Below are positions 27,799 to 39,293 of a DNA stretch of 64,000 nucleotides, in pieces. The translations under genes and the position numbers were made by a program. Every line of letters starts with the position of its first letter. Within the stretch, counting starts at the first letter, position 1. The notes under the pieces are model-generated. The model made no database searches. It was given only the letters and a program-made list of their open reading frames with translations, and was not told the origin of the DNA. Origin of the DNA: Microvirga soli (lineage in GTDB: Bacteria; Pseudomonadota; Alphaproteobacteria; Rhizobiales; Beijerinckiaceae); contig NZ_JAERQE010000009.1 of assembly GCF_016734765.1 (NCBI RefSeq), positions 99,215 through 163,214 on the forward strand, written 5' to 3'.

Positions 27799-28449
27799 AT
27801 GCTGCTGATCTTCGACTGCGACGGGGTTCTGGTGGATTCCGAGGCCCTCGCCTGCGAGATAGACGCCCAGATCCTCACCCGCATCGGGCTGCCCTATTCG
27901 GCGGAAGATATTGCGCGAAAGTTCGTCGGCGTCAGCTTCAAGGACATGGTGGCGCGTCTCGAGGCGGAGCATGCCTGCACGCTTCCCGCCGATCTGGGCG
28001 CGCAACTGGACAGCGCTCTCTTCGCAAAATTTGAAACGGACCTGAAGCCCATCGACGGCATCCGCGAGACCATTCTCTCGCTTCCCTACCCGCGCTGTGT
28101 GGCGTCCTCCTCCACGCCCGAGCGCATCGCGCTGTCGCTGCGTGTGACGGGATTATCGGATCTCTTCGACAGTATCTTTAGCGCGACCCAGGTTGAGCGA
28201 GGAAAGCCCGCCCCTGACCTGTTTCTCCACGCCGCGAAAAGCATGAGCGTGAACCCCCAAGATTGCGTCGTGATTGAGGATTCAGCGGCGGGTGTTCAGG
28301 GCGCCCTGGCTGCCGGTATGAAGGTGATCGGCTTCGTCGGCGGCGTTCATTGCGGGCCGGAGCATGCGGAGAAGCTGCGGCAGGCGGGTGCATCCATTGT
28401 CATTGAGAGGATGACCAATTTAACGAAGACTGTGCAGGCGTTCGCGTGA
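27799..28449 (+). CDS. HAD-superfamily phosphatase
   Basis: The 216-residue protein has HAD motif I DCDGVLVDSE at residues 5-14, motif II CVASSST and motif III/IV KPAPDLF...VIEDSAAGVQGA, giving a phosphoglycolate phosphatase/beta-phosphoglucomutase-like enzyme with a cap domain between. The substrate is not predictable. ATG at 27799 starts MLLIFDCDG, the family start. Confidence 0.9.
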   Translation: MLLIFDCDGVLVDSEALACEIDAQILTRIGLPYSAEDIARKFVGVSFKDMVARLEAEHACTLPADLGAQLDSALFAKFETDLKPIDGIRETILSLPYPRCVASSSTPERIALSLRVTGLSDLFDSIFSATQVERGKPAPDLFLHAAKSMSVNPQDCVVIEDSAAGVQGALAAGMKVIGFVGGVHCGPEHAEKLRQAGASIVIERMTNLTKTVQAFA

Positions 28450-28455
28450 CCACAA

Positions 28456-28492
28456 CGTCATCCCGGACGGCGCAAGCCGATCTGGGATGACG
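28456..28492. repeat. short GTCATCCCGG dispersed palindrome
   Basis: CGTCATCCCGG and a CTGGGATGACG arm flank ACGGCGCAAGCCGAT, the same core as at about 7966 and 3595. It lies just after the HAD gene stop. Confidence 0.65.
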
Positions 28493-28511
28493 AATCCAAG
28501 ATCACAAATGA

Positions 28512-28538
28512 AAATGCCCGGCACATGGCCGGGCATTT
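28512..28538 (-). terminator. bidirectional terminator between HAD and gcvPB
   Basis: AAATGCCCGG, loop CACATGG, CCGGGCATTT: a perfect 10-base stem ending in T-rich sequence on the minus strand (ATTTTCATTT) 16 bases after the gcvPB stop. It can also stop reads from the HAD gene. Confidence 0.75.
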
Positions 28539-28553
28539 GCACTTTGAGGAGCC

Positions 28554-30125
28554 TTACTCCGCCGCTTCCGCCACCGGCGCCGGCGGCGTCCACTTGAGCA
28601 CCGGGCTTCTTGCCGCGCGGGTCTCGTCGAGGCGGCGGCGGGGAGCGTGGTAGGGGGCGCCGGTGAAGCGTTCCTTGTCGCCGTTCTTCGCGGCAAAAGC
28701 GAGATCGCGCAGCATGGCGATGAAGAGGTCGAGCGACGCCTTCGATTCGGACTCCGTCGGCTCGATCAGCATGGCGCCATGCACCACCAGCGGAAAATAC
28801 ATGGTCATGGGGTGGTACCCCTCGTCGATCATGGCCTTCGCCACGTCCAGCGTGGTCACGCCCGTGTCCTTGAGCCATGCATCGTCGAACAGCACCTCGT
28901 GCATGCAGGGCTTGTTGCCGAAGGGCAGCGACATGAGGTCGGCGAGGCCGGCACGGATGTAGTTGGCGTTGAGCACCGCATCCTCGGATGCCTGCTTCAT
29001 GCCGTCCGAACCGTGCGAGAGCATGTAGGACAGGGCGCGCACATACATGCCCATCTGGCCATGGAAGGCGGTCATGCGGCCGAAGGGCCTCTCGGCGGCA
29101 TCGGCTTCCTGCTCGACGAGTTCGAAGCCGTTCTTGCCGGCGCGAACGAACGGCACCGGGGCAAACGGCGCGAGGCGCTCGGAGAGCACCACCGGACCGG
29201 AGCCCGGGCCGCCGCCGCCATGAGGCGTCGAGAAGGTCTTGTGCAGGTTGATGTGCATGGCGTCGACGCCGAGATCGCCGGGCTTCGCCTTGCCCACGAT
29301 GGCATTGAAGTTGGCGCCATCGCAGTAGAAATACGCGCCCGCGTCATGGATCGCCTTGGCGATCTCCGCCACCTGCGGCTCGAAGAGCCCGCAGGTGTTC
29401 GGGTTCGTGAGCATGATCGCTGCCACATCGGGGCCGAGACGCTCCTTCACGTCCTCCACATGAACCCAGCCGTCCTCGCGGGCCGGCACCGGCTTCACCT
29501 TAAAGCCGATGAGCGCTGCGGTGGCTGGGTTTGTGCCGTGCGCCGAATCGGGCACGAGCACCACGTTGCGTGTCGCGCCTTCGCCCTTGGCCTCGATGGC
29601 AGCCTTGATCGCCATCATGCCGCAGAGTTCGCCATGGGCGCCGGCCTTCGGCGACAGCGCCACGGCGGTCATGTTGGTGAGCGTGACGAGGTAGCGCCCC
29701 AGCTCGTTCATGAGCTCCAGCGCGCCCTGCACTGTGGAGACCGGCTGCAGCGGATGCACGTCCGAGAAGCCCGGCAGGCGCGCCATGCGCTCATTCAGGC
29801 GTGCATTGTGCTTCATGGTGCAGGAGCCGAGCGGAAACAGGCCCGTGTCGATCCCGTAATTCTGCTGTGAGAGGCGCACGTAGTGGCGCATCGTCTCCGG
29901 CTCGGAGAGGCCCGGCAGGCCGATGGGCTCCTTGCGCTCAAGCCCACCGAGGCGGGGCTTGAAATCCTCCGGCTCGTCGAGGTCGACGCCGGTGGTGTCG
30001 TAGCGGCCGATCTCAAACAGCAGCGGCTCGATCTGCGCCAGCGCCTTGTTGCCGGTGAAGGTCGGATGCGCGGTGGTGCCGGTTTCACCGGCGGAAGAGG
30101 GACGTCCCTGGCGGTTCAACATCAC
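28554..30125 (-). CDS. gcvPB: glycine dehydrogenase (decarboxylating) subunit 2
   Basis: This is the PLP-bearing half of the split P protein, which decarboxylates glycine and passes the aminomethyl group to lipoyl-GcvH. The 523-residue protein has the PLP lysine K296 in [20 protein letters not shown], and the conserved [14 protein letters not shown] segment near residue 100. It overlaps gcvPA by 4 bases. The C-terminus is Pro/Ala-rich. Last gene of the gcv operon. Confidence 0.97.
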   Translation of the reverse strand: MMLNRQGRPSSAGETGTTAHPTFTGNKALAQIEPLLFEIGRYDTTGVDLDEPEDFKPRLGGLERKEPIGLPGLSEPETMRHYVRLSQQNYGIDTGLFPLGSCTMKHNARLNERMARLPGFSDVHPLQPVSTVQGALELMNELGRYLVTLTNMTAVALSPKAGAHGELCGMMAIKAAIEAKGEGATRNVVLVPDSAHGTNPATAALIGFKVKPVPAREDGWVHVEDVKERLGPDVAAIMLTNPNTCGLFEPQVAEIAKAIHDAGAYFYCDGANFNAIVGKAKPGDLGVDAMHINLHKTFSTPHGGGGPGSGPVVLSERLAPFAPVPFVRAGKNGFELVEQEADAAERPFGRMTAFHGQMGMYVRALSYMLSHGSDGMKQASEDAVLNANYIRAGLADLMSLPFGNKPCMHEVLFDDAWLKDTGVTTLDVAKAMIDEGYHPMTMYFPLVVHGAMLIEPTESESKASLDLFIAMLRDLAFAAKNGDKERFTGAPYHAPRRRLDETRAARSPVLKWTPPAPVAEAAE

Positions 30126-31462
30126 AGAACCTCCTTTAAGGCGGCGCAGAGGGCCGCACGGTCATCATCGGTGTTCACTTCGGTCGAAGCGACGAGCAAC
30201 AGGTTGTCGAGGCCGGCGCCAGGCAGCAGGCGCGACACGGGCACGCCCGCGAGCACGCCCTTCTCGGCCAAGCGCTCCACAACTTCGGCCGCGGGCTTTG
30301 CGAGCTTCAACGTGAATTCGTTGAAGAATGTCTTGTTGAGCACCTCAACGCCCTTCACGGAAGCCAGCTGATCCGCCAGCTTCACCGCGTTCGCATGGTT
30401 GATGCGGGCGAGGCGCGAGAGGCCTGCTTCCCCAAGCAGCGTCATGTGAATGGTGAAGGCGAGCGAGCAGAGGCCCGAATTGGTGCAGATGTTCGAGGTC
30501 GCCTTGTCGCGCCGGATGTGCTGCTCGCGGGTGGAGAGCGTGAGCACGAAGCCCCGGCTGCCGTCGGCATCCACGGTCTCGCCGCAGAGGCGACCCGGCA
30601 TCTGGCGCAGGAACTTCGACTGGGTGGCGAAGAGGCCCACATAGGGCCCGCCGAAGTTCAGCGCATTGCCGATCGACTGCCCCTCGCCCACCACGATGTC
30701 GGCACCCTGGCTGCCGGGAGATGCGAGCAGGCCGAGCGACACCGCTTCCGTGAACACCGCGATCAAAAGCACACCGTGCTGGTGCGCCTTCTCGGCGATG
30801 GGCTTCAGATCGCGCACGTTGCCGAACACGTCCGGCGACTGCACGACCACGCAGGACACGCTGTCGTCGATCTGAGCCAGAATGTCCTCGGTTCCCGCCA
30901 CATCCGGCTGCATGGTGACAACGTTGTCGCTCGACATCTCGGAGAGCGTCCTCACCACATCGGCGTAATGCGGATGCAGGCCGCCCGAGAGCACCGCCTT
31001 GCGGCGCTTGGTGACGCGATGCGCCATGAGCACCGCCTCGCCCGTGCCGGTGGAGCCGTCATACATGGAGGCGTTCGCCACCTCCATGCCGGTGAGCGCA
31101 GCAACTTGGGTCTGGAACTCGAAGAGATATTGCAGCGTGCCTTGAGCAATCTCCGGCTGATACGGCGTGTAGCTCGTCAGGAACTCGGAGCGTTGGATCA
31201 GGTGATCGACGGTGGCCGGAACGTGGTGCTTGTAGGCGCCGGCGCCGACGAAGAACGGCACGGAGGATGCCGAAATGTTCTTGGCGGACATGCGGGAGAG
31301 GATGCGCTCCACCTCCAGCTCGCCCTTGCGGCGCGGCAGATCCATCGGCTCCTTGAGGAGCAGGTTCTTCGGCACGTCGGCGAACAACTCGTCCACCGTT
31401 TTGACGCCGATGCGCGCGAGCATTTCGCCGCGGTCGGTATCGGAAAGAGGCAAATAACGCAT
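30122..31462 (-). CDS. gcvPA: glycine dehydrogenase (decarboxylating) subunit 1
   Basis: The 446-residue partner half of the split P protein folds like a PLP enzyme but the lysine is supplied by gcvPB. It begins [19 protein letters not shown] and has conserved [21 protein letters not shown] and [11 protein letters not shown] segments. It is translationally coupled to gcvPB (4-base overlap) and starts 21 bases after the OsmC stop. Confidence 0.96.
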   Translation of the reverse strand: MRYLPLSDTDRGEMLARIGVKTVDELFADVPKNLLLKEPMDLPRRKGELEVERILSRMSAKNISASSVPFFVGAGAYKHHVPATVDHLIQRSEFLTSYTPYQPEIAQGTLQYLFEFQTQVAALTGMEVANASMYDGSTGTGEAVLMAHRVTKRRKAVLSGGLHPHYADVVRTLSEMSSDNVVTMQPDVAGTEDILAQIDDSVSCVVVQSPDVFGNVRDLKPIAEKAHQHGVLLIAVFTEAVSLGLLASPGSQGADIVVGEGQSIGNALNFGGPYVGLFATQSKFLRQMPGRLCGETVDADGSRGFVLTLSTREQHIRRDKATSNICTNSGLCSLAFTIHMTLLGEAGLSRLARINHANAVKLADQLASVKGVEVLNKTFFNEFTLKLAKPAAEVVERLAEKGVLAGVPVSRLLPGAGLDNLLLVASTEVNTDDDRAALCAALKEVL

Positions 31463-31483
31463 CGGCTAAAAACCTTCGTTTCG

Positions 31484-31960
31484 TTAGTGCGAAGGAATGC
31501 CCTTCACGACAATCTCCGTGAGCACGGAATTGGCGATGAAGCATTCCTTGTGGGCGAGGTGATGCATGTCGACGATCTGCTCCGGGGTCGGGCGTTTCTC
31601 GCCGGAGAATTCGATGACCGGATCGAGCGTAACCTTCGAGACGAAGAGCTTGCCGTTGTCGTTCGGCGTCATGTGGCCGACCGCTATGTCTTCATAAGAG
31701 TCAACGACGAAGCGCTTCTTAGCGGCGATCCCGAGAAAGGTGAGCATGTGGCAGCTCGAGATTGCCGCCACAAAAGCTTCTTCGGGATCGACCGCATCCT
31801 CGCGCGAAAGCGGCAGCGGCACGACGGAGGGCGACGACGATCCCGACACTGTGATGCCGCCATCGAACGACCATTGGTGACCGCGGCTGTATTTGTTGTC
31901 GGAGAACGCCTCGTTCTCCCCGCGCTTCCAAACCACGGTGGCCGTGTATTCGTGTGCCAT
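31484..31960 (-). CDS. OsmC-family peroxidase-like protein
   Basis: The 158-residue protein has the OsmC/Ohr fold with two cysteines in the right places: C70 in AISSCHML and C140 in HKECFIANS. Such proteins reduce organic hydroperoxides through these cysteines. It sits between gcvH and gcvPA with short gaps (14 and 21 bases), so it is co-transcribed with the glycine cleavage genes and should fall under the glycine riboswitch. No ohrR is next to it. Confidence 0.92.
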   Translation of the reverse strand: MAHEYTATVVWKRGENEAFSDNKYSRGHQWSFDGGITVSGSSSPSVVPLPLSREDAVDPEEAFVAAISSCHMLTFLGIAAKKRFVVDSYEDIAVGHMTPNDNGKLFVSKVTLDPVIEFSGEKRPTPEQIVDMHHLAHKECFIANSVLTEIVVKGIPSH

Positions 31961-31974
31961 TGCCCTGCCGTTCC

Positions 31975-32349
31975 TTAAGAGATCGACTTCACGAATTCCT
32001 GGTACTGCTCTTCGGTCATGAGGCCTTCGAGCTCGCTCTCGTTCGTGAGACGGATCTTCATGAACCAGCCGCGGCCGGCAGCATCCTCGTTCACCGTACC
32101 GGGAGAGGCTTCGAGTTCGCTGTTCACCTCGATCACCTCGCCAGAGACGGGGGCATAGACTTCGCTGGCTGCCTTCACGCTCTCGACGACGGCCGCTTCA
32201 TCGCCCTTCGACAGGCTCTTGCCGACGCTCGGCAGTTCCACGAACACGACATCGCCGAGCTGGCCTTGAGCGTAATCGGAGATGCCGACGATGCCCGCAT
32301 CGCCTTCGACGCGGATGTATTCGTGGTCCTTGGTGTAGCGCGTGGTCAT
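31975..32349 (-). CDS. gcvH: glycine cleavage system H protein
   Basis: The 124-residue lipoyl carrier shuttles the aminomethyl group between P, T and L proteins. The lipoylated lysine is K59 in [19 protein letters not shown]. Length and motifs are standard. It follows gcvT by 23 bases. Confidence 0.97.
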   Translation of the reverse strand: MTTRYTKDHEYIRVEGDAGIVGISDYAQGQLGDVVFVELPSVGKSLSKGDEAAVVESVKAASEVYAPVSGEVIEVNSELEASPGTVNEDAAGRGWFMKIRLTNESELEGLMTEEQYQEFVKSIS

Positions 32350-32372
32350 GTTGAATTCCCTCTTGTCTAGTG

Positions 32373-33521
32373 TCAGCGCTTGTAGCGATGGGGAGCGAAC
32401 GGCATGGCCGCGACCTTGGCCGGCAGCGGCTTGCCGCGAACGATGAGATGCAGGTCGGTGCCGACGACGGACGCGTCCTTGACCACATAACCCATGGCGA
32501 CCGGACCGTTGACCGTGGGGCCGAAGCCGCCGGAGGTCACGATGCCGACCTCGCGTCCGTCTGGTGTGGTGATGACGCTGCCTTCACGAGCTGGAGCGCG
32601 GCCCTCGGGCTTGATGCCGACACGAACGCGTGAAGCACCGTCCTTGATCTCGCGCTGAACGCGCTCGGCACCGGGGAAGCCCCCCTCCTCGCGGCGGCGC
32701 TTCTGGATCGACCAGATCAGGCCCGCCTCGATGGGCGACGTGGTGGTGTCTATGTCGTGGCCGTAGAGGCACAGGCCCGCTTCGAGGCGCAGCGAATCGC
32801 GTGCGCCGAGGCCGATGGCTTTCACCTCCGGATCCGCAAGAAGCGCGCGCCAGAGCTTCGCCGCATCCTCGCCCTTGCAGGAGATCTCGAAACCGTCCTC
32901 GCCGGTGTAGCCGGAGCGGGAGACGTGGCACCAGATCCCGTCGATCTGCACGTCGGCGGACATCATGAAGGAAAGCGCGGCAGCTTCAGGCGAAAGTTTC
33001 GCGAGAACGGCTTCCGCGGAAGGACCCTGCAGGGCCATCAGGCCGAGGTTGTCCTTGCGGTTCAGGCTCACGCCCTTCGGCAGGCGCGCCTGGATATGAG
33101 CGTAGTCCTGCTCCTTCATCGAGGCGTTCACGACGAGATAGAGCCAGCCTTCGTGACCGGGAGCGCCAACGCGGGTCACCATCAGGTCGTCGAGGATGCC
33201 GCCGTCATCGGCGAGGAGTTGCGAATAGCGCTGCTGGTTGGGCTTGAGGTTCGCGACATCGGCGGGAATCATCGCTTCGAGAGCCTTGGCCACCGTCTCG
33301 TGGCTCTTGTCCTCGGTAACGAGGAAAGCTTGACCCATATGCGAGACGTCGAACAGGCCCGCATGCTCGCGGGTCCAGTTATGCTCGGTCATGATGCCGG
33401 TTGGGTACTGCACCGGCATGTCGTAGCCGGCGAACGGCACCATGCGGGCGCCAAGCGCCACATGCTCCGCGTGGAGCGGTGTTTTCAGGAGCGGCTCGTC
33501 GCTGTGGGCTGGCTCGGCCAT
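32373..33521 (-). CDS. gcvT: aminomethyltransferase (glycine cleavage T protein)
   Basis: GcvT frees ammonia from the aminomethyl-lipoyl arm and makes 5,10-methylene-THF. The 382-residue protein has [40 protein letters not shown] and the C-terminal GCV_T domain (about 285-380). ATG at 33521 is the first gene after the tandem glycine riboswitch, 52 bases away. Confidence 0.97.
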   Translation of the reverse strand: MAEPAHSDEPLLKTPLHAEHVALGARMVPFAGYDMPVQYPTGIMTEHNWTREHAGLFDVSHMGQAFLVTEDKSHETVAKALEAMIPADVANLKPNQQRYSQLLADDGGILDDLMVTRVGAPGHEGWLYLVVNASMKEQDYAHIQARLPKGVSLNRKDNLGLMALQGPSAEAVLAKLSPEAAALSFMMSADVQIDGIWCHVSRSGYTGEDGFEISCKGEDAAKLWRALLADPEVKAIGLGARDSLRLEAGLCLYGHDIDTTTSPIEAGLIWSIQKRRREEGGFPGAERVQREIKDGASRVRVGIKPEGRAPAREGSVITTPDGREVGIVTSGGFGPTVNGPVAMGYVVKDASVVGTDLHLIVRGKPLPAKVAAMPFAPHRYKR

Positions 33522-33572
33522 CGGTGTCCCTCAAAGGTGCGCGTTTCATCGAGCCTTGCGGCCCGTTGCTCT

Positions 33573-33764
33573 GCGCCCCCTCTGTCCCGAGACCTGAGAG
33601 ATTTCCCTTGGAAGCCGAAGCCCCAGGTTACGCCCGTCGGTGGACGACGCTTTCAAACGTCGTCGCTTTCCAGAGTGCCAGCTCCCGCGCGGTCCTTTGG
33701 CCTGAGCGTTTCCGGGGCGGTTGCGCCTTCGGCGCCGGACACGAAGTCCGGTCTCTTCCGCGGG
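33573..33764 (-). ncRNA. tandem glycine riboswitch upstream of gcvT
   Basis: Read on the minus strand, two glycine aptamers follow each other. Aptamer I (about 33764-33684) contains GCCGAAGGCGCAACCGCC, then CGGAAACGCTCAGGCCAAAG and GGACCGC. Aptamer II (about 33677-33573) contains ACCGACGGGCGTAACCTGG, then GAAATCTCTCAGGTCTCGGG and ACAGAGGGGG. These are the conserved cores of the gcvT element, which turns on glycine cleavage genes when glycine is high. The rest of the gene-free stretch 33522-33934 has a TTGACA (minus strand, 33807-33812) but no good -10 at 17 bases. Confidence 0.92.
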
Positions 33765-33934
33765 GATCATCGGCTGGTTTTAAGCTCTGAAGAGGAATTG
33801 CCCTCCTGTCAACAAAGCAAGGCAGGCCTGTTCACCCTTTAATTGACGGCGGGCCTCCGAGGCTCCATCTTAGTGGCCATCTGTCACAGAAGGGGAGAAG
33901 CGCGGCCTGATCCGGTCAGCAGCTCCACGCATCG

Positions 33935-35239
33935 TTGCTCGAACTGATCATCGCTATCGCCCTCGTCGCCCTCAACGGCGTCTTCGCTCTTTCCGAACTT
34001 GCCATCGTGTCCGCCCGCCGGCCCAGGCTCAAGGCCATGGCCGAGCAGGGCCGCTCGGGCGCCAGCACGGCCCTGACCCTCATGGAGGATTCGGGCCGGT
34101 TCCTCTCAACGGTCCAGATCGGCATTACCCTGGTGGGCATCCTGGCCGGTGCCTTCTCGGGTGCTGCGCTGGGCGGCAGGCTGACGGACATCTTCTTAGC
34201 CCAGGGCATGCCGGAAGGCGCGGCCGAACCTCTCGGCTATGGCATCGTCATCGGCATCATCACTTATCTGTCCATCGTGATCGGCGAGCTCGTGCCCAAG
34301 CAGCTGGCCCTGCGTCACCCGGAGGGCATCGCCTGCGCCATGGCCCCGCTGATGCTGGTCGTCTCGAAGGTCGCAGCCCCGGCCGTCTGGCTTCTGAACG
34401 CCTCCACCAGCCTGATCTTCAGCCTCTTCGGCACCAAGTCCGACGATTCCTCGACCGTCACCGAAGAGGAGATCAAGATGCTCGTCGGCGAGGCCGAGAG
34501 CGCGGGTGTGATCGAGGAGGAGGAGCGCCGCATGATCTCGGGCGTGCTGCGCCTCGGCGACCGCACTGTGCGCGGCCTCATGACGCCCCGGACGGACGTG
34601 GACTGGATCGACACCGAGGACAGTGAGGAGACGATCCGCCAATTGCTGATCGAGACCCCGCATTCCCGCCTGCCGGTGAGCGAGGGCACGCCCGACAACG
34701 TGATCGGCGTCGTTCAATCGCGGGAGCTTCTGGCGGCCCTGTTGACAGGCCAGCCGCTCGACATCCGCAGCCACCTGCAGCAGGCGCCGGTCATTCCGGA
34801 CACGCTTTATGCTCTGGATGCCCTGGCAATCCTCAGGGATGCCGAGGTGCCCATGGCGCTGGTCCATGACGAATACGGCCATTTCGAAGGGGTCGTAACC
34901 CCGGCCGATGCCCTGGAGGCCATCGTCGGCGCGTTCCGGTCTGACGGCGAGACGCCGGAGCCCGATGCCGTCCGGCGCGAGGATGGCTCCTGGCTGCTCG
35001 CAGGCTCCATGCCGGTGGACGAAATGGCCGAGATCCTCGGCGTGACGCTGCCCGAGACCCGCAGCTATCACACGGTGGGCGGCCTGGTGATCAGCGAGCT
35101 GCAGCACCTGCCGACCACGGGCGAACACGTGGAGACCTTCGGCTGGCGCTTTGAGGTGATCGACCTCGACGAGCGCCGGATCGACAAGGTGCTGGCCGCT
35201 CCCCTCAACCAAAGAGCGGGCGCAGCCGTCCTTTACTGA
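33935..35239 (+). CDS. CNNM-domain/CBS-pair membrane protein (HlyC/CorC family)
   Basis: The 434-residue protein has an N-terminal CNNM (DUF21) domain with about four membrane segments (1-185), a CBS pair (about 205-325; RGLMTPRTDVDWID and DEYGHFEGVVTPADALEAIVG) and a C-terminal CorC/HlyC transporter-associated domain (about 345-430). Relatives handle Mg2+/Co2+ or are annotated hemolysins without proof. The start TTG at 33935 has no clear ribosome site but begins the natural first helix. Confidence 0.9.
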   Translation: MLELIIAIALVALNGVFALSELAIVSARRPRLKAMAEQGRSGASTALTLMEDSGRFLSTVQIGITLVGILAGAFSGAALGGRLTDIFLAQGMPEGAAEPLGYGIVIGIITYLSIVIGELVPKQLALRHPEGIACAMAPLMLVVSKVAAPAVWLLNASTSLIFSLFGTKSDDSSTVTEEEIKMLVGEAESAGVIEEEERRMISGVLRLGDRTVRGLMTPRTDVDWIDTEDSEETIRQLLIETPHSRLPVSEGTPDNVIGVVQSRELLAALLTGQPLDIRSHLQQAPVIPDTLYALDALAILRDAEVPMALVHDEYGHFEGVVTPADALEAIVGAFRSDGETPEPDAVRREDGSWLLAGSMPVDEMAEILGVTLPETRSYHTVGGLVISELQHLPTTGEHVETFGWRFEVIDLDERRIDKVLAAPLNQRAGAAVLY

Positions 35240-35242
35240 GTT

Positions 35243-35812
35243 TTAGCCCCGCCGGCCCGGAGCCGCGCGGGTGCCGAGGCCGACTTCGATCTCGAAGTTG
35301 TTGGCGGAGGATGCCGGAACCACGATGCCCTCCTCAACGAGCGAAACCGTCGTCTGGGTCTGACCGGCCGGAATGGCCGCCGCCACCCGGCGGGAGCGGT
35401 TGGCGAAAACGGTCGAGCCATCCTTCACGACGATCTGGACCGGCACGTCATAGCGGCCCGCCGATCCGCCGGAACCGAGGAGCGCCCGGGCCTCGACGCC
35501 AACCCGCACGAGGATGCTGCCGTCCGGCTGGCCAACACATTCACGGGCGAGGTCACCCAGAGCGATCTGGCTGCGCACGGAGCCGGCATCGCCGGACCGG
35601 ATGACCGAACCGCCATCCATCACCTCAACGGTCGGGCAATACACGTCGCGGGTCTCGGCGGCCTGGGGTGGCGCCTGGGTCGTTCCCGCGGTGAGCAGCA
35701 TGTCGCCGACACCGAAGCCGCCCTCGCCCGGCGCTCCGCAGCCGGCCAGGGCCGAAATTCCGAGCACGGCAAGCGCCCAGCCGGCCCTGCGGTTCAATCC
35801 CTTGTTCATCAT
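35243..35812 (-). CDS. conserved lipoprotein, unknown function
   Basis: The 189-residue protein begins MMNKGLNRRAGWALAVLG with a lipobox at ISALAGCGAP, so it is probably anchored at the membrane by its cysteine near residue 27. The remainder is a beta-rich domain with VRVGVEARALLG and FANRSRRVAAAIPAG. No catalytic motif is seen. It follows the IalB-like gene by 23 bases on the same strand, so the two may be an envelope operon. Confidence 0.8.
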   Translation of the reverse strand: MMNKGLNRRAGWALAVLGISALAGCGAPGEGGFGVGDMLLTAGTTQAPPQAAETRDVYCPTVEVMDGGSVIRSGDAGSVRSQIALGDLARECVGQPDGSILVRVGVEARALLGSGGSAGRYDVPVQIVVKDGSTVFANRSRRVAAAIPAGQTQTTVSLVEEGIVVPASSANNFEIEVGLGTRAAPGRRG

Positions 35813-35835
35813 TGTCCCCCACCCTCTCTTATTCG

Positions 35836-36360
35836 TTACGGAAGGGCATCGAACCCGGCCGCGAACCCATTCAGGAACACGGGAATCCCGATCCCCTCCT
35901 CGGGCGTCTGGAAAACGATGAAGGTGGCCTGCTGGCCGGTCTTCATCTGATTGATCAGGTTTTCTTCCATGACGACCTCGGCGACGCAGCCCGACGCCAG
36001 GCAGCGCACGAATCCGGCGCGGCCGATATCGGTCTGGTCGATCTTCAGGCCAAGCCCTGAGGGCAGCAGAATACCCAAAGGCGCCACCACGCGCAGGAGG
36101 CGGCTTTTGCCGTCGGCGGTTTTCAACATGATAATCACGAGGGTGACGTTGGGGCGGTCCTCCGCAACAACGTTCTGCACCAGGGCGCATTGCTCGGCCG
36201 TGGCTCCAGCAGGAGTTTCGCAGCGCATCTGCCAGTCGCCGAAAGTGTTCTTGACCATCCCTTGAGCGCCGGCGCCACTGGCGCCAAGCAGGGATGCCAG
36301 CCCCAGGAAAGCTGCCGCGCTATGGCGAACCCATTGCGATGCGCCCATCGGTTTCTCCAT
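35836..36360 (-). CDS. invasion-associated locus B (IalB) family protein
   Basis: The 174-residue exported protein has a signal peptide (ending near AGAQG) and the IalB core NTFGDWQMRCETPAGATAEQC with two cysteines, plus ASGCVAEVVMEENLI. IalB members are envelope or periplasmic proteins found in Bartonella and Rhizobiales, and are not limited to pathogens. ATG at 36360 is used; ATG at 36348, preceded by GGAG, is an equally good start. The gene-free stretch 36361-36661 to coxB shows no clear promoter. Confidence 0.87.
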   Translation of the reverse strand: MEKPMGASQWVRHSAAAFLGLASLLGASGAGAQGMVKNTFGDWQMRCETPAGATAEQCALVQNVVAEDRPNVTLVIIMLKTADGKSRLLRVVAPLGILLPSGLGLKIDQTDIGRAGFVRCLASGCVAEVVMEENLINQMKTGQQATFIVFQTPEEGIGIPVFLNGFAAGFDALP

Positions 36361-36661
36361 TCCGTAAACCCTGTTGAAGGGTCGCGGCATGCGGCCGCTC
36401 CGATCCAAAATTGGCCCGTTGGGACCATGCCAGGGGGCGCAATGTCAAGCGAGAGGGGCACTTTGGAGGGCTGAAACGTTTTTTGGCGGTTATGACGCAC
36501 AGTTTGGAACGCTTCTACCGTTGCGCTTCCGCGCGTCCTGTGGTCTTTGGCGCAGATCAAAGGTGATGGCGCAAGCCGGGCGCCGTTATTCGCACGCCCG
36601 CGCCTTCCCCGATGCTTTCATGGCCCTGTGCCATCACATCTTTAGGAGCTTTGGAACGCCG

Positions 36662-37519
36662 ATGCGGATCGAGACTGGACGTCGATCGGTGACCGCCCTC
36701 TCCACGGCAGCGGTCGCACTTGTGTTGGGCATAAGTGAGGCGTGGGCCGCCGCCGGGCAGCCCTCCCCTTGGGAAACCGGCATGCAGGAGATGGTGACCG
36801 AGTTGGGACAGAGCGTGTCCAACTTCCACACCTACCTTACCTGGCTGATGGCCGCGGTCTGCCTTTTCGTGCTGGCGCTGCTCCTTGCGATCGTTGCCCG
36901 CTTCAACGAGAGCAAGAACCCGGTTCCCTCGAAGACCACCCACAACACTCTTCTGGAAGTCGCCTGGACCATCGTCCCGGTGCTGATCCTCGTGGCGATT
37001 GCCATCCCGTCCTTCCGCCTGCTGCGCGAGCAGCTCGTCCCGCCACAGGCGGACCTGGTGGTGAAGGCGACCGGCTATTCCTGGTACTGGGGCTATGAGT
37101 ATCCCGGCGATCAGGGCGGCGGCTTCAAGTTCGATTCGAACATGGTCACCGAGGAAAAGGACCGGAAGCCCGACCAGCCGCGCCTGCTCGGCGCCGACAA
37201 CGCCATGGTCGTGCCGGTGGGCAAGGTCGTGCGGGTCCAGGTGACCTCCGCCGACGTGCTGCACGCCTTCGCCATGCCGTCCTTCTACATCAAGATCGAC
37301 GCCGTTCCCGGCCGTCTGAACGAGACTTGGTTCAAGGCCGAGAAGGAAGGCGTCTATTATGGCCAGTGCTCCGAGCTCTGCGGCAACGGCCATCCCTACA
37401 TGCCCATCGAAATCCGCGTCGTGAGCGAGCAGCAATATGCCGCTTGGCTGGCCGAGGCGAAGCAGCGTTATGCTTCCACGGACGGCTCCGCCCCGGTCAA
37501 GTTCGCGAACGCTCAGTAA
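36662..37519 (+). CDS. ctaC: cytochrome c oxidase subunit II
   Basis: Subunit II accepts electrons from cytochrome c at its CuA site. The 285-residue protein has a signal sequence (ending SEAWA), two membrane helices (about 50-75 and 90-110) and a periplasmic cupredoxin domain with CuA ligands C236, C240, H244 and M247 (CSELCGNGHPYM). Start ATG 36662 is used; ATG 36620 would extend the N-terminus. The divergent gene is IalB. Confidence 0.96.
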   Translation: MRIETGRRSVTALSTAAVALVLGISEAWAAAGQPSPWETGMQEMVTELGQSVSNFHTYLTWLMAAVCLFVLALLLAIVARFNESKNPVPSKTTHNTLLEVAWTIVPVLILVAIAIPSFRLLREQLVPPQADLVVKATGYSWYWGYEYPGDQGGGFKFDSNMVTEEKDRKPDQPRLLGADNAMVVPVGKVVRVQVTSADVLHAFAMPSFYIKIDAVPGRLNETWFKAEKEGVYYGQCSELCGNGHPYMPIEIRVVSEQQYAAWLAEAKQRYASTDGSAPVKFANAQ

Positions 37520-37524
37520 TCTGA

Positions 37525-39165
<1,641 letters not shown>

Positions 39166-39293
39166 GACAGCTGAGCCGGGCGGCATTCGCCGCCTGGCTC
39201 CTCCCCAGAGGGCTTGAATTTCTCAAGCCTTCCGGCGAGGAGCCGACCATCCGGAGGCCTTTTCGGCCTCGTCACGGCATTTCGGATTTTGTG

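Noticed and set aside
35813..36190. Minus-strand upstream extension of the lipoprotein gene
   Set aside because: It overlaps the real IalB gene in another frame; the lipoprotein start with lipobox at 35812 is much better supported.
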